Part shown: positions 17,962-27,247 of the stretch, one piece after another
How positions within the stretch are numbered: the stretch's first letter is position 1
Layout: each line of letters starts with the position of its first letter
Source of the DNA: DAMBHY01 sp032068765
Lineage (GTDB): Bacteria > Bacteroidota > Bacteroidia > Bacteroidales > Dysgonomonadaceae
Reading direction: 5' to 3'
Assembly (NCBI GenBank): GCA_032068765.1
Contig: DAMBHY010000003.1
Location: forward strand, 153,205-217,204
Length of the DNA stretch: 64,000 nucleotides
Position numbers and translations under genes: made by a program
Notes under the pieces: model-generated
Database searches by the model: none
Told to the model about the DNA's origin: nothing
The model's input: the letters and a program-made list of their open reading frames with translations, nothing else

Positions 17962-19416
17962 TTATTTGTTTGTTGTTATATTTGAAATGGGTTCTTCAGT
18001 ATTTCCGAGAATTTTATCCAAATCTGATTTAGCAGATAAATAATCATATATAGCATTGCGATACTGAAGCTCAGCATTCGTAACAGCAAGTGATGCCGCG
18101 TTTACATCGACAATTGTTCCTAGACCCGTGTCATATCTTTTTTTAGCAATACTATAACCTTTTTTTGCCTGCTCTATAGTTGATTGTGTTGCTTTAATCT
18201 GTTCAATATTTTTGTTAATCATCTCCATATTGTTGCGAACTCCCAATTGTAAGTTTCTGCGCAGATCCTCGCGCTGATACTTAAGTTGTTGCAATTGGAT
18301 TTCTGTCTGTTTTATATCGTGATATCTTTTTCCGCCGTGGAAAATAGGTATAGAAACTGTGACTCCCAGTGTTGAATATGGATCCCATCGATAATCGGAG
18401 AATTTGAAATCGTTACTTTGGCTCATATACATGTAATTAAATGTGGATGTGAGTGTAGGATAGTATTGCAATTTTTGAATTTCTAGACCTTTCAATGCTT
18501 TTTGGTTTTGCAAATCAAATTGTGCAAGTTCCGTACTGCCAATCATTGTCGAGTCAGCTGCAAGAATTTCATCAAACATATTTTTCTCATAATCTCGAAG
18601 TGAACCAACAAGTTTAATAGGCATATTTTCATCAATCCCCATTAATATCTTTAGTTGCAGTTCTGAAATCTTCATCATATTCTCTGCTTGAAGAATATTA
18701 GGAATGATGCTTTTCAATCTTACTTCCGCGCTTATTTTGTCATATTCTGCTACTACACCTGCCTTATACTTTCGTTGTATATTTTCAAAATTGACAGAGT
18801 CCATAGAATATGTCTCCTTGAAAACCTTATAGGAATCTTTTGCAAGCAGCGCATTATAATACGCTTTTGTGACTTTATTAACCAAATCAATACGTGAAGC
18901 GCGCGACTGCTCTTTTGCCAGTTCAATATCCATCTTAGACATTTGAACGTTTTTCCATAACGAAGGAACGACCAGTGGTAGACTTACATTTAATCCGGCT
19001 GTATAAGAATTCAAACGTCCCATCTGAATCCCTTTTTGTGCTTGTTCTGGGTCTGGTGCCATCGCTTTCCCCAGCACTTCTAGAATTTTTAATTCTTCAG
19101 GTGTATATTTTGTAGGATCAACACTGCTTATACCCATACCAAATCCTCCATCAAAGTAAACTGTCTGTCTTTTTATTGCTCGCTGATATTGACCAATCAA
19201 ATCTACCTGAGGTAGCAAAGAACCAATCGCTGATTTTTTTGCATATTCTTTCTTTTTTATTTCCATATCAGCCACTTTAACAGAGGGATTATTGGATAAA
19301 GCTATATCTAACGTCGTCTTTAAATCCAACGACAAAATTTGTCCTTCCTGTGCCTTTATTGACATCATTCCGAAAGAAAAGCACATTATGCAAATACTAA
19401 AAATTTTACGTATCAT
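17962..19416 (-). CDS. TolC-family outer membrane efflux protein
   Basis: 484 aa. Signal peptide at 1-22 (SIKAQEG). Two repeated outer-membrane efflux protein domains with long helices; typical motifs include LDIALSNNPSVKVADMEI near the N-terminus, a GLNVSLPLVVPSLW strand in the first half and LGVTVSIPIFHGGKRYHDIKQ in the second. Trimeric TolC proteins form the outer-membrane duct of tripartite pumps. It is the first structural gene of the operon after the regulator, followed closely by adaptor and pump. Confidence 0.95.
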   Translation of the reverse strand: MIRKIFSICIMCFSFGMMSIKAQEGQILSLDLKTTLDIALSNNPSVKVADMEIKKKEYAKKSAIGSLLPQVDLIGQYQRAIKRQTVYFDGGFGMGISSVDPTKYTPEELKILEVLGKAMAPDPEQAQKGIQMGRLNSYTAGLNVSLPLVVPSLWKNVQMSKMDIELAKEQSRASRIDLVNKVTKAYYNALLAKDSYKVFKETYSMDSVNFENIQRKYKAGVVAEYDKISAEVRLKSIIPNILQAENMMKISELQLKILMGIDENMPIKLVGSLRDYEKNMFDEILAADSTMIGSTELAQFDLQNQKALKGLEIQKLQYYPTLTSTFNYMYMSQSNDFKFSDYRWDPYSTLGVTVSIPIFHGGKRYHDIKQTEIQLQQLKYQREDLRRNLQLGVRNNMEMINKNIEQIKATQSTIEQAKKGYSIAKKRYDTGLGTIVDVNAASLAVTNAELQYRNAIYDYLSAKSDLDKILGNTEEPISNITTNK

Positions 19417-19431
19417 TTTTTTTGTTATTAA

Positions 19432-20030
19432 TTACGCATTCAAATATTTATCTATGATTTTAAGCCCTTCTTGAGTGGAAATTCCACGTATGAAATTGAT
19501 CATCATAGTATTGAAAAGTTCCCAAATTGAAAATTGTCGCGCTATCATTCGCGAAGCGTGCAAATAGGTGTTATTGGTATCCTGAAGAAGAAAAGCAGTT
19601 ACCTCAATATTTAAGTCTGACCTTACCACACCTTGTTTTATGCCAAGTTCTAAAAATTCTTTTGTTAAAACAGTGCTATCTTCAATTTTTTTGAGCCACA
19701 AATCATAAGCTTTGGGATAATATTTCTCTATATCTTCTTGAAATTTTACATTGTAATATGATTCTAATTCACGGTGCTGATCCAATATATAGAGGAAGAT
19801 ATCGATAACCGTAGGCAATTTTTTTTTGCATTTTGTAAATCTTCAAATTGCTTTTTTTGTGTGTATTTCAAAAAATACACAAGTATGTCTTCTTTATCTT
19901 CAAAATGTTGATAAATAGTACGTTTAGATATTCCCAATTTTGATGCGACCTCATCCAATGAAATATTTTTTATCCCATTGTGCATGAATAATGCGCCCGC
20001 AACGAAAACTATTTTTTCCTTTATGTCCAT
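19432..20030 (-). pseudogene. TetR-family regulator of the efflux operon, frameshifted
   Basis: From ATG 20030 the first 68 residues give a TetR DNA-binding domain (IVFVAGALFMHNGIKNISLD, then EVASKLGISKRTIYQHFEDKEDIL). At a run of nine A (19819-19827, minus strand) the frame breaks. One more A would restore an open frame into LPTVIDIFLYILDQHRELES and the rest of a TetR ligand domain ending at 19432, about 199 aa in all. Both halves are well preserved, so this is a recent 1-nt deletion, a read error, or a slippage site. As the first gene upstream of tolC it would be the local repressor of the efflux genes. Confidence 0.85.
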
Positions 20031-20219
20031 AGAAAATCTTTGTTCTTGAAAAATCTGTGCAAAGAAAATAATGAAAACTCAAAACATAAAATTAGTTTTC
20101 AAAGTTTTAACTTTAATTACGATAAGATTTTGTTACAAACTTTTTATTCAACCGAAAAATCACAATTAGCTATTTAAAAAATTTTCGTACATTAGCATCT
20201 GAGAAATAACTACAACTTT

Positions 20220-22547
20220 ATGAAATATAAATTATCACTTTTATCGTTTTTTATAATGGTTTTATCCTTCTCCTTTGCTCAGCAAAAACTCACCGATTTT
20301 GTAAATCCTATGGTTGGAACAAAAAGCATGGGCCACACTTTTCCTGGCGCTTGCGCACCTTTTGGTTTGGTACAACTCAGCCCGGATACAGAAGAAGTCC
20401 CCCATAATATTAACGGTGTTTACCAGAAAGATGCGTATAATTATTGCGCGGGATATCAGTATGACGATAAAACTATTATCGGATTTAGCCACACGCACTT
20501 TAATGGAACAGGACATTCTGATTTGGGAGATATTTTACTTATGCCGGGAGTGGGACAAGCAAAATTAAATATGGGAACAGCGGACAAACCTGAAGAGGGT
20601 TTTCGTTCGAGATTCTCACACGACACAGAAGTAGCAAGGCCCGGATACTACAGCGTAATGCTTGAAGATGATAAAATAAAAGCTGAAATGACAGCAAGTG
20701 AACGTGTTGGTGTTCATCGTTATACATTTCCCAAAAATTCATCCAGAGGAAATATAATCATGGATTTGGCTTATGGCATTTATAACTATCATGGTAAAGT
20801 TTTGATGTCAAACGTTCGTGTGGAAGACGCCTATACACTTACCGGCTATCGCATCACACAAGGCTGGTCACGAATGAATTATACACATTTTGCAGTTCGT
20901 TTTTCCAAACCTATAGTTAAATATGGCTGTAAAAATAAAGAAGATGCAAACTACAAAGGATTTTGGCGTAAATTTGTCATGACTGAAAATTTTCCCGAAA
21001 TGTTCGGAAAAGAGTTGATCACTTGGTTCGAATTTGATTTGTCTGACCATAAACCTTTGGAAATAAAGGTGGCTCTTTCGCCCGTGGACATGTTAGGTGC
21101 GCTAAATAATCTTGAAAAGGAAACCGGAAATAAAAGTTTTGACGAAATCCGTCAGGAAACACAGAACAAATGGGAAAAACAATTGAGTAGTATAGAGTTC
21201 GATGCAGACTATGATACAAAATCGGTTTTCTATACGGCATTGTATCACACAATGATTAATCCTTCTGTTTATCAGGATGTTGATGGAAGATATAGAGGTA
21301 TCGACCATAACATTCATCAAGCTAAAAGCGGCGAAACAAATTATACTATTTTTTCCGTTTGGGATACTTTCCGCGCGGAACATCCCTTGATGAATCTCAT
21401 CAAACCATCCTATAACACGCAGTTTGTCAATTCCATGCTGGCTCATTATAAACAAAGTGTACATCATTCGCTTCCAATATGGTCGCACATGGGCAATGAA
21501 AACTGGTGTATGATTGGTTATCATTCGGTTTCAGTCGTTACAGATGCCATTGCAAAGGGATTAAATATTGATAAAGATTTGGCAATACAATCAGTAGTTA
21601 ATAGTTCTAATCTTGATTATCTAGATGGTAATATGGAGTATCGAAAGCTCGGGTTTGTACCACTGGAAAAAAGCGGATCAGCCGCTTCTATAACATTAGA
21701 ATACAGCTATGATGACTGGGCAGTATACGCTCTTGCAAAAAGTCTTGGAAAAAAAGATATATCCGAAACATATGAAAGAAGAGCGAGATATTATCAGAAT
21801 GTTTTTGATCCTTCACTCGGTTTTGCAAGGCCAAAAAATACTGACGGAACATTCAAAAAAGATTTCGATTTATTAGATACACACGGGCAAGGTTTCATCG
21901 AAGGAAATTCATGGAATTATTCATTCTTTGTTCCACATGATGTAAAAGGACTGATACAGCAGATGGGCGGAGAAAAACGTTTTGTTAATCGTCTGGATTC
22001 TCTTTTCACCATGCATCTTCCCGAAAAATATTTTGCAAATACAGAAGATATCAATAAAGACGGTTTGATGGGTAATTATGTTCACGGCAACGAACCAAGT
22101 CATCACGTAGCTTATCTTTACAAATGGACAAATGAGCCATGGAAATCTGAAAGCCGTTTGCATGAAATTATGAGGAAAATGTACAAAAACAAGATTGACG
22201 GCTTGTCTGGAAACGATGATTGTGGACAAATGTCTGCTTGGTATGTTTTTTCGTCAATGGGTTTTTATCCCGTTTGTCCTGGAACTGATGAATATGTTAT
22301 AGGTTCACCTATTTGTAGAAATGCTACCATTAATTTGGAAAACGGAAAGACTTTCAAAATAATAGCTGAAAATTATAGTCCGAAAAACAAATACGTGAAA
22401 TCTATCGAGCTAAATGGCAAAATCTATAATGCACATTTTTTGAGGCACGCCGATATAATGAATGGTGGCACACTCGTTTTCAAAATGAGTCCCAGACCCA
22501 ATATAAATTCTAAAAGTTACGAACGCCCCTACTCTCTTTCAAAATGA
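20220..22547 (+). CDS. GH92 family alpha-1,2-mannosidase
   Basis: 775 aa. Signal peptide at 1-20 (LSFSFAQQK). GH92 hallmarks: DFVNPMVGTKSMGHTFPGA at the start, GFSHTHFNGTGHSDLGDI, WDTFRAEHPLMNL in the core, EGNSWNYSFFVPHD, and the active-site region GNEPSHHVAYLY followed by GNDDCGQMSAWYVFSSMGFYP. GH92 enzymes are calcium-dependent exo-mannosidases that trim alpha-mannose from N-glycans and yeast mannan, in the periplasm or at the cell surface. Its stop overlaps the next start (ATGA), so it is translated with the BSP peptidase. No SusC/D pair is in the window. Confidence 0.95.
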   Translation: MKYKLSLLSFFIMVLSFSFAQQKLTDFVNPMVGTKSMGHTFPGACAPFGLVQLSPDTEEVPHNINGVYQKDAYNYCAGYQYDDKTIIGFSHTHFNGTGHSDLGDILLMPGVGQAKLNMGTADKPEEGFRSRFSHDTEVARPGYYSVMLEDDKIKAEMTASERVGVHRYTFPKNSSRGNIIMDLAYGIYNYHGKVLMSNVRVEDAYTLTGYRITQGWSRMNYTHFAVRFSKPIVKYGCKNKEDANYKGFWRKFVMTENFPEMFGKELITWFEFDLSDHKPLEIKVALSPVDMLGALNNLEKETGNKSFDEIRQETQNKWEKQLSSIEFDADYDTKSVFYTALYHTMINPSVYQDVDGRYRGIDHNIHQAKSGETNYTIFSVWDTFRAEHPLMNLIKPSYNTQFVNSMLAHYKQSVHHSLPIWSHMGNENWCMIGYHSVSVVTDAIAKGLNIDKDLAIQSVVNSSNLDYLDGNMEYRKLGFVPLEKSGSAASITLEYSYDDWAVYALAKSLGKKDISETYERRARYYQNVFDPSLGFARPKNTDGTFKKDFDLLDTHGQGFIEGNSWNYSFFVPHDVKGLIQQMGGEKRFVNRLDSLFTMHLPEKYFANTEDINKDGLMGNYVHGNEPSHHVAYLYKWTNEPWKSESRLHEIMRKMYKNKIDGLSGNDDCGQMSAWYVFSSMGFYPVCPGTDEYVIGSPICRNATINLENGKTFKIIAENYSPKNKYVKSIELNGKIYNAHFLRHADIMNGGTLVFKMSPRPNINSKSYERPYSLSK

Positions 22548-23308
22548 ATAAAAAAATATTTTATCTGTTATTGATTCCTTTGATGGTTGGTTGTAAATCT
22601 CAAAAAATTGCCAACCAACAAGCATTGCAGTGGGATAATTTCGATTATCCCGAAATCCGCTTTACCGACAAAGCATCGAAAACTCAAGGTTCAAAACTTT
22701 ATTCACGAATTATCCCCCAACCCGACAAATACATCAATAGTGTAGCGTCAGAAGTTCTGAAAACACTGTATTTTAGTCCGAAAGATTCTATACCTGCGAT
22801 AAAAGTTATAAACTACACCCTTGAGGATGTGAAAGGAATATCTGCTAAAGACGGTGCACCACCGGAAATTTCAATTTTCTATAGTTCGCAATGGATTGAA
22901 GAAGCAATGAGAAAAGGCAGTGACGACAAAGTCCTTTTTGAAACACGCGGAGTTTTGCTCCATGAATTAACGCATGGTTTTCAACTGGAGCCACAGGGAA
23001 TTGGTGATTACGGTTCAAGTAAAACTTTCAGAGCTTTCATAGAAGGACTTGCTGATGCGGTTCGGATTTCAAACAACGGATTTGAATCTGATATTCCGAA
23101 GAAAGGCGGAAGTTGGATGGACGGTTATCGAACAACAGGTTACTTTCTCAATTGGATGACAAATAAAGACAAAGATTTTCTTAAGAAATTTAACCGAACG
23201 GCATTGACAATTGTTCCATGGAGTTTTGATTCGGCTTTGCAATCTATTTTTGGTGAAAACGTGACGACGCAGCAACTTTGGGACGAATATCAAGCGACTC
23301 TCAAATAA
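22544..23308 (+). CDS. BSP-family (plant basic secretory protein-like) metallopeptidase, lipoprotein
   Basis: 254 aa. Lipoprotein signal ending LMVGC (Cys17). Zinc motif HELTH at residues 140-144 within RGVLLHELTHGFQLEP, followed by the downstream FIEGLADAVRISNNG (conserved Glu and Asp) and SWMDGYRTTGYFLNWM typical of the Basic Secretory Protein peptidase family. Expected at the cell surface or in the periplasm. It overlaps the GH92 gene by 4 bp and its stop sits 1 bp from the end of convergent hemW, with no terminator room between. Confidence 0.85.
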   Translation: MNKKIFYLLLIPLMVGCKSQKIANQQALQWDNFDYPEIRFTDKASKTQGSKLYSRIIPQPDKYINSVASEVLKTLYFSPKDSIPAIKVINYTLEDVKGISAKDGAPPEISIFYSSQWIEEAMRKGSDDKVLFETRGVLLHELTHGFQLEPQGIGDYGSSKTFRAFIEGLADAVRISNNGFESDIPKKGGSWMDGYRTTGYFLNWMTNKDKDFLKKFNRTALTIVPWSFDSALQSIFGENVTTQQLWDEYQATLK

Positions 23309-23309
23309 A

Positions 23310-24434
23310 TTAAACCCACATTAACTCACTCATCACCCCATCGGAAACAAGGATTCCTGCTCGGGTGAGTTTAAGCGTGTTATCATTCAATTGAAGCCAG
23401 TCGCAATCAATGTACTTTTGCGCATTTTGAATGCAATAATTGTATTTGTCTTTTCCGAATTTATATTCGATTTCTGAAAGGTTTACTCCATTTGAAGTGC
23501 GCAATCCAGTCAATATAAATTCATTATATTTATCCGTTTCAGAAAGAATTTCAGACTCATATAATCTTTTGTTTTGAGAAATTCCATGCAGATAATCAGA
23601 TAAATCCGATACATTCCAAGACCTTCTCGTACCATCAAAAGAATGAGCGGACGGTCCTAACCCTAAATAAGGTTCATTCTGCCAGTAAGATGTATTATGT
23701 TGAGAATGAAAATCGTTTTTAGCAAAATTAGAAATCTCGTAATGTTCGAATCCGTTTTTTGTAAGCGTTTCAATCAGTACCTCAAACATCTGATTGCTTG
23801 TTTCTTCTGTCACAGGCTGAATTTTTCTCGCTGAAAGAAGTTTATACAACATTGTATTTTCTTCATAAATCAAATGATAAGCAGAAATATGTTGGATATC
23901 AAGCGACATTGCAATTGATAAAGTCTCCTGCCATTCCTCAAGTGTCTGATTAGGCAAACCATACATTAAGTCAATACTAATGTTCTCTAATCCTTGTTGC
24001 CGACATTCTTTAACTACGTGAACTGCTTGTTGTGCAGAATGACGGCGATTGAGAAATTTCAGTGCTTTTTCATCAAAACTCTGAATGCCGATACTTATTC
24101 GATTAAATGGAAGTGTGCGAAGTTCTTGGATATATTTTCGAGACAAGTCATCCGGATTAGCTTCCAGCGTTATCTCTGCATTTGGAGCGACGTTGAAGTA
24201 TAAAAAAATTTGCTCAAATATTCCCACGAAATTGTTAACTGACAAACAAGAAGGGGTTCCGCCTCCAAAATATATGGTATCAATACGTTCATCGATTTCA
24301 TGTTTCCGGATTCGGATTTCCTCGCAAACTGCAGCCGTGTAATTCCGCTTCGGTGATTCATCAATTTGCGAATAAAAATCACAATAAAGACACCGCGTTT
24401 TGCAAAAAGGTACGTGAATATAAATTCCTGCCAT
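23310..24434 (-). CDS. hemW: HemW-like radical SAM heme chaperone
   Basis: 374 aa. Radical SAM motif CxxxCxxC at Cys11/15/18 (PFCKTRCLYCDF), then GGGTPSCL (SAM-binding) and NRISIGIQSFDEKAL as in the oxygen-independent coproporphyrinogen oxidase-like family. HemW proteins lack CPO activity and load heme into respiratory proteins. Length and the absence of an N-terminal extension favour HemW over HemN, though separation of the two from sequence alone is not absolute. It is convergent with the BSP gene. Confidence 0.9.
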   Translation of the reverse strand: MAGIYIHVPFCKTRCLYCDFYSQIDESPKRNYTAAVCEEIRIRKHEIDERIDTIYFGGGTPSCLSVNNFVGIFEQIFLYFNVAPNAEITLEANPDDLSRKYIQELRTLPFNRISIGIQSFDEKALKFLNRRHSAQQAVHVVKECRQQGLENISIDLMYGLPNQTLEEWQETLSIAMSLDIQHISAYHLIYEENTMLYKLLSARKIQPVTEETSNQMFEVLIETLTKNGFEHYEISNFAKNDFHSQHNTSYWQNEPYLGLGPSAHSFDGTRRSWNVSDLSDYLHGISQNKRLYESEILSETDKYNEFILTGLRTSNGVNLSEIEYKFGKDKYNYCIQNAQKYIDCDWLQLNDNTLKLTRAGILVSDGVMSELMWV

Positions 24435-24637
24435 TTAATACTGTTTTAATTTCATTATATCCTCTCAAATATTTCCGTTTGTATCAATCTGACCTTTATG
24501 AGCTCAATGGGCAAATCGAATACCTTTGAAAAGCATTTGTTCATTTTCCATGTAAATTAATAATCACAAATATACACCTTTTCGTTTACGTTATTTTTAA
24601 AATGTCTCTAAACTACATGCTTTCCAAATATGTTTTT

Positions 24638-24645
24638 TATATTTG
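24638..24645 (+). promoter_or_regulatory. -7 element of the ROK kinase gene; decides the start
   Basis: TATATTTG matches TAnnTTTG and sits 53 bp before the ATG at 24698. Transcription would begin after the upstream in-frame ATG at 24602, so that earlier start is unlikely to be used. Confidence 0.55.
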
Positions 24646-24697
24646 TAAGACCAAAATAAACATTTACATCATATTAACAAATAAAAAAGTATACAAA

Positions 24698-25657
24698 ATG
24701 GAAAAGAGGTATGTAGTAGGTATCGATATGGGTGGTACAACTACCAAATTTGGTATTGTTGACGCACGTGGTCATGTAATCAATCAGGGCGCTATAAAAA
24801 CGAATGAACCGGATATTAACAAATATATGGCTGATCTGAAAGCTGGACTTGACGTAATCATTAATGGTGTCGGAGGAATCGAATACATTAAAGGTATTGG
24901 AGCAGGATGTCCTAACGGAAATTACTATACCGGAAACATCGAATTCGCACCAAATCTCCCATGGAAAGGTGTGATTCATTTTGCAGATATGCTGTCACAA
25001 GCTTTTGGAATTCCTGCGGCTGTTACAAACGATGCTAATGCTGCTGCTGTTGGTGAAATGACTTACGGTGCTGCAAAAGGAATGAAAGATTTCATCATGA
25101 TAACTTTAGGAACAGGAGTTGGTAGCGGAATTGTTATTGACGGTAAAATCGTATATGGACACGATGGTTTCGCAGGAGAATTAGGACACGTAATTTATGA
25201 CAGAACAGAAAACGGCCGTCAATGCGGATGTGGAAGAAAAGGATGCTTGGAAACATACGCTTCTGCTACAGGTGTGGCACGCTCAGCTCGCGAATTTCTG
25301 CAGAAATCAGACAAACCAAGCTTGTTGAGAGAAATTCCACTCGAAGACATTACTTCTAAAGATGTCTTTGATGCAGCGATAAAAGGAGATGAAATTGGCA
25401 AGGAAGTTTTTGAATTTACAGGTAAGATCTTGGGTGAATCTTTGGCTGATTATGTAGCATTTAGTGCTCCAGAAGCAATCATCCTTTTTGGAGGATTGAC
25501 TAAAGCAGGAGAGTTGATTTACAAACCTATAGTTGAATACATGGAAAAAAACATCCTTAATATTTGGAAGAAAAAAGTAAAAGTTATCTTCTCTGAATTG
25601 AAAGAATCTGATGCAGCTATACTTGGCGCTAGCGCTCTTGGTTGGGAAATGAAATAA
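24698..25657 (+). CDS. ROK-family sugar kinase (glucokinase-like)
   Basis: 319 aa from ATG 24698; the first residues MEKRYVVGIDMGGTTTKFGI start the phosphate-1 motif as in other ROK proteins, and the predicted promoter lies between this ATG and the more distal one. Further motifs: NDANAAAVGEMTYG (catalytic Asp and adenosine region), TLGTGVGSGIVIDG, and the ROK zinc signature CGCGRKGCLETYAS. It probably phosphorylates glucose or a related hexose in the cytoplasm. ROK regulators are excluded because no HTH precedes the kinase domain. It ends at a strong terminator. Confidence 0.9.
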   Translation: MEKRYVVGIDMGGTTTKFGIVDARGHVINQGAIKTNEPDINKYMADLKAGLDVIINGVGGIEYIKGIGAGCPNGNYYTGNIEFAPNLPWKGVIHFADMLSQAFGIPAAVTNDANAAAVGEMTYGAAKGMKDFIMITLGTGVGSGIVIDGKIVYGHDGFAGELGHVIYDRTENGRQCGCGRKGCLETYASATGVARSAREFLQKSDKPSLLREIPLEDITSKDVFDAAIKGDEIGKEVFEFTGKILGESLADYVAFSAPEAIILFGGLTKAGELIYKPIVEYMEKNILNIWKKKVKVIFSELKESDAAILGASALGWEMK

Positions 25658-25667
25658 TCATATAAGT

Positions 25668-25708
25668 AAGTCAGGAAATTTTACTTAAAAATTTCCTGAC
25701 TTCTTTTA
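25668..25708 (+). terminator. Rho-independent terminator after the ROK kinase
   Basis: A perfect 15-bp stem (AAGTCAGGAAATTTT and its complement) with a 5-nt loop and TTCTTTT tail follows the stop by 11 bp. Confidence 0.88.
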
Positions 25709-25748
25709 GAATACCGCTATCTTTCCATAAACATATCATCATAATCTA

Positions 25749-27020
25749 ATGAAAAAATTATCGTTTCTTCTATTATTGTTCATAATATCAGTGCAGAGTT
25801 TTGCATCGTTTGACGATTGGTTCGAAAACCGTACTTTGAGATTTGACTATTATCATTCAGGTAATTCAACAACCGAATTTTATTCATTTCATGTTTTAAA
25901 AGCTGAGCCTTATTGGGCAGGCTCTCACACCGAACTAATTGATAATACTAATTTAGGAAATTATCTTTTCAAAGTATTTGATGCAAAAACAAATCAATTA
26001 CTTTACAGCAGAGGATACTCTACCCTATTTTTTGAATGGAGTTATACAGAAGAAGCAAAGAAAACGAACAGAACTTTCGAAGAAAGCATTATTATGCCAT
26101 TTCCTAAAAAGGAAATTAAAGTTGTTTTATACAGCCGCGACAAAAAAGGATTTTTTGTTCCAAAGTTTGAACATTTAATAAATCCTAAGGACTATTTCAT
26201 CAGTTCCGAGCAAAAAATGAAATATCCTGTAGAGGATATAAAAATAAGTGGCGATAATGATAAGAAGGTGGATATCGTGATTCTACCCGAAGGATATTCG
26301 GCAGAAGAGATGAACAAATTCAAAGATGACTGCAAAAATTTCAAGCAAAACTTTTTCTCCTTCGAACCTTACAAATCAAATGAAGACAAATTCAATATCC
26401 GTGCGGTGATAGCTCCATCTAAAGAAAGTGGAACAGACATGCCCGCAGATAATGTTTGGATAAATACGCTTCTTAATTCCTCTTTCTGGACTTTCGATTC
26501 GGAAAGGTATTTGATGACAGATGCATATTTCACAGTTAGAGACGTTGCTGCCAATGCGCCTTATGATCAGATATATATTTTAATTAATACAAAGAAATAC
26601 GGAGGCGGTGCCATTTTCAATTTTTATAATACAGTCATTAACGGAAACGTATCTGCCGCTAAAGTTTTGATTCACGAATTTGGTCATGGTTTTGCAGGAT
26701 TAGGTGATGAATATGATGATGGCTCAACGTCTTATAATGATATTTATCCACAGAATGTTGAACCTTGGGAGCCAAACATTACATCCCTTACAAACTTTGA
26801 GACAAAATGGAAAAATATGTTGTCAAAAGGTACCTTAATTCCTACTCCGATAGATAAATCACAACCTCTCAAATTAGGAGTTTACGAAGGTGCAGGGTAC
26901 GTAACAAAAGGTTTGTACCGCCCTACTCCTGAATGCATTATGCGAAGTTTTAAAAAGGATGATTTTTGTCCTGTCTGCACAAACCATATCAACAAAATGA
27001 TTGACTTATATACAAAGTAG
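25749..27020 (+). CDS. M64-family (IgA peptidase-type) secreted metallopeptidase
   Basis: 423 aa. Signal peptide at 1-19 (ISVQSFAS). An M64 N-terminal beta domain spans about 20-145. The peptidase domain starts with KVDIVILPEGYS and has HEFGH at residues 309-313 in IHEFGHGFAGLGDEYDDG, the extended HExxHxxxxxxxE/D zinc site of clan MA. Family members include an IgA-cleaving enzyme, but most Bacteroidota homologues are uncharacterised exported peptidases. ECIMRS and CPVC near the C-terminus may form a disulfide. It stands between the ROK terminator and the DUF6340 gene. Confidence 0.88.
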   Translation: MKKLSFLLLLFIISVQSFASFDDWFENRTLRFDYYHSGNSTTEFYSFHVLKAEPYWAGSHTELIDNTNLGNYLFKVFDAKTNQLLYSRGYSTLFFEWSYTEEAKKTNRTFEESIIMPFPKKEIKVVLYSRDKKGFFVPKFEHLINPKDYFISSEQKMKYPVEDIKISGDNDKKVDIVILPEGYSAEEMNKFKDDCKNFKQNFFSFEPYKSNEDKFNIRAVIAPSKESGTDMPADNVWINTLLNSSFWTFDSERYLMTDAYFTVRDVAANAPYDQIYILINTKKYGGGAIFNFYNTVINGNVSAAKVLIHEFGHGFAGLGDEYDDGSTSYNDIYPQNVEPWEPNITSLTNFETKWKNMLSKGTLIPTPIDKSQPLKLGVYEGAGYVTKGLYRPTPECIMRSFKKDDFCPVCTNHINKMIDLYTK

Positions 27021-27121
27021 CAACAATTTCTTAAAAATTTTGTACACATAGTTTTTTAGGCTATACAAAATAATTCCCCCCAGCAGGGAATAAAGTTTCG
27101 TCAATGCGAAATTGGGCCCCG

Positions 27122-27129
27122 CAAATATA
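27122..27129 (-). promoter_or_regulatory. -7-like element on the minus strand with two downstream hairpins
   Basis: The minus strand reads TATATTTG (TAnnTTTG). Downstream in that direction come GGGGCCC, a TTTCG/CGAAA hairpin (27096-27111) and an ATTCCC/GGGAAT hairpin (27073-27091). No ORF follows, so a small RNA or an antisense start is possible. Weak evidence. Confidence 0.25.
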
Positions 27130-27247
27130 AAATGTAAATTAATTTGTATTTAAATAAAGATTAATCATTGAAAAAATAAATTAGTAGTTCTATCTAATCT
27201 TTTTGGTAATTACTGTGTTATACAATCAATTACATATTTAAAATATT

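Noticed and set aside
24602..24697. Upstream ATG for the ROK kinase
   Set aside because: The 32 extra residues are not part of the ROK fold and lie ahead of a TATATTTG -7 element.
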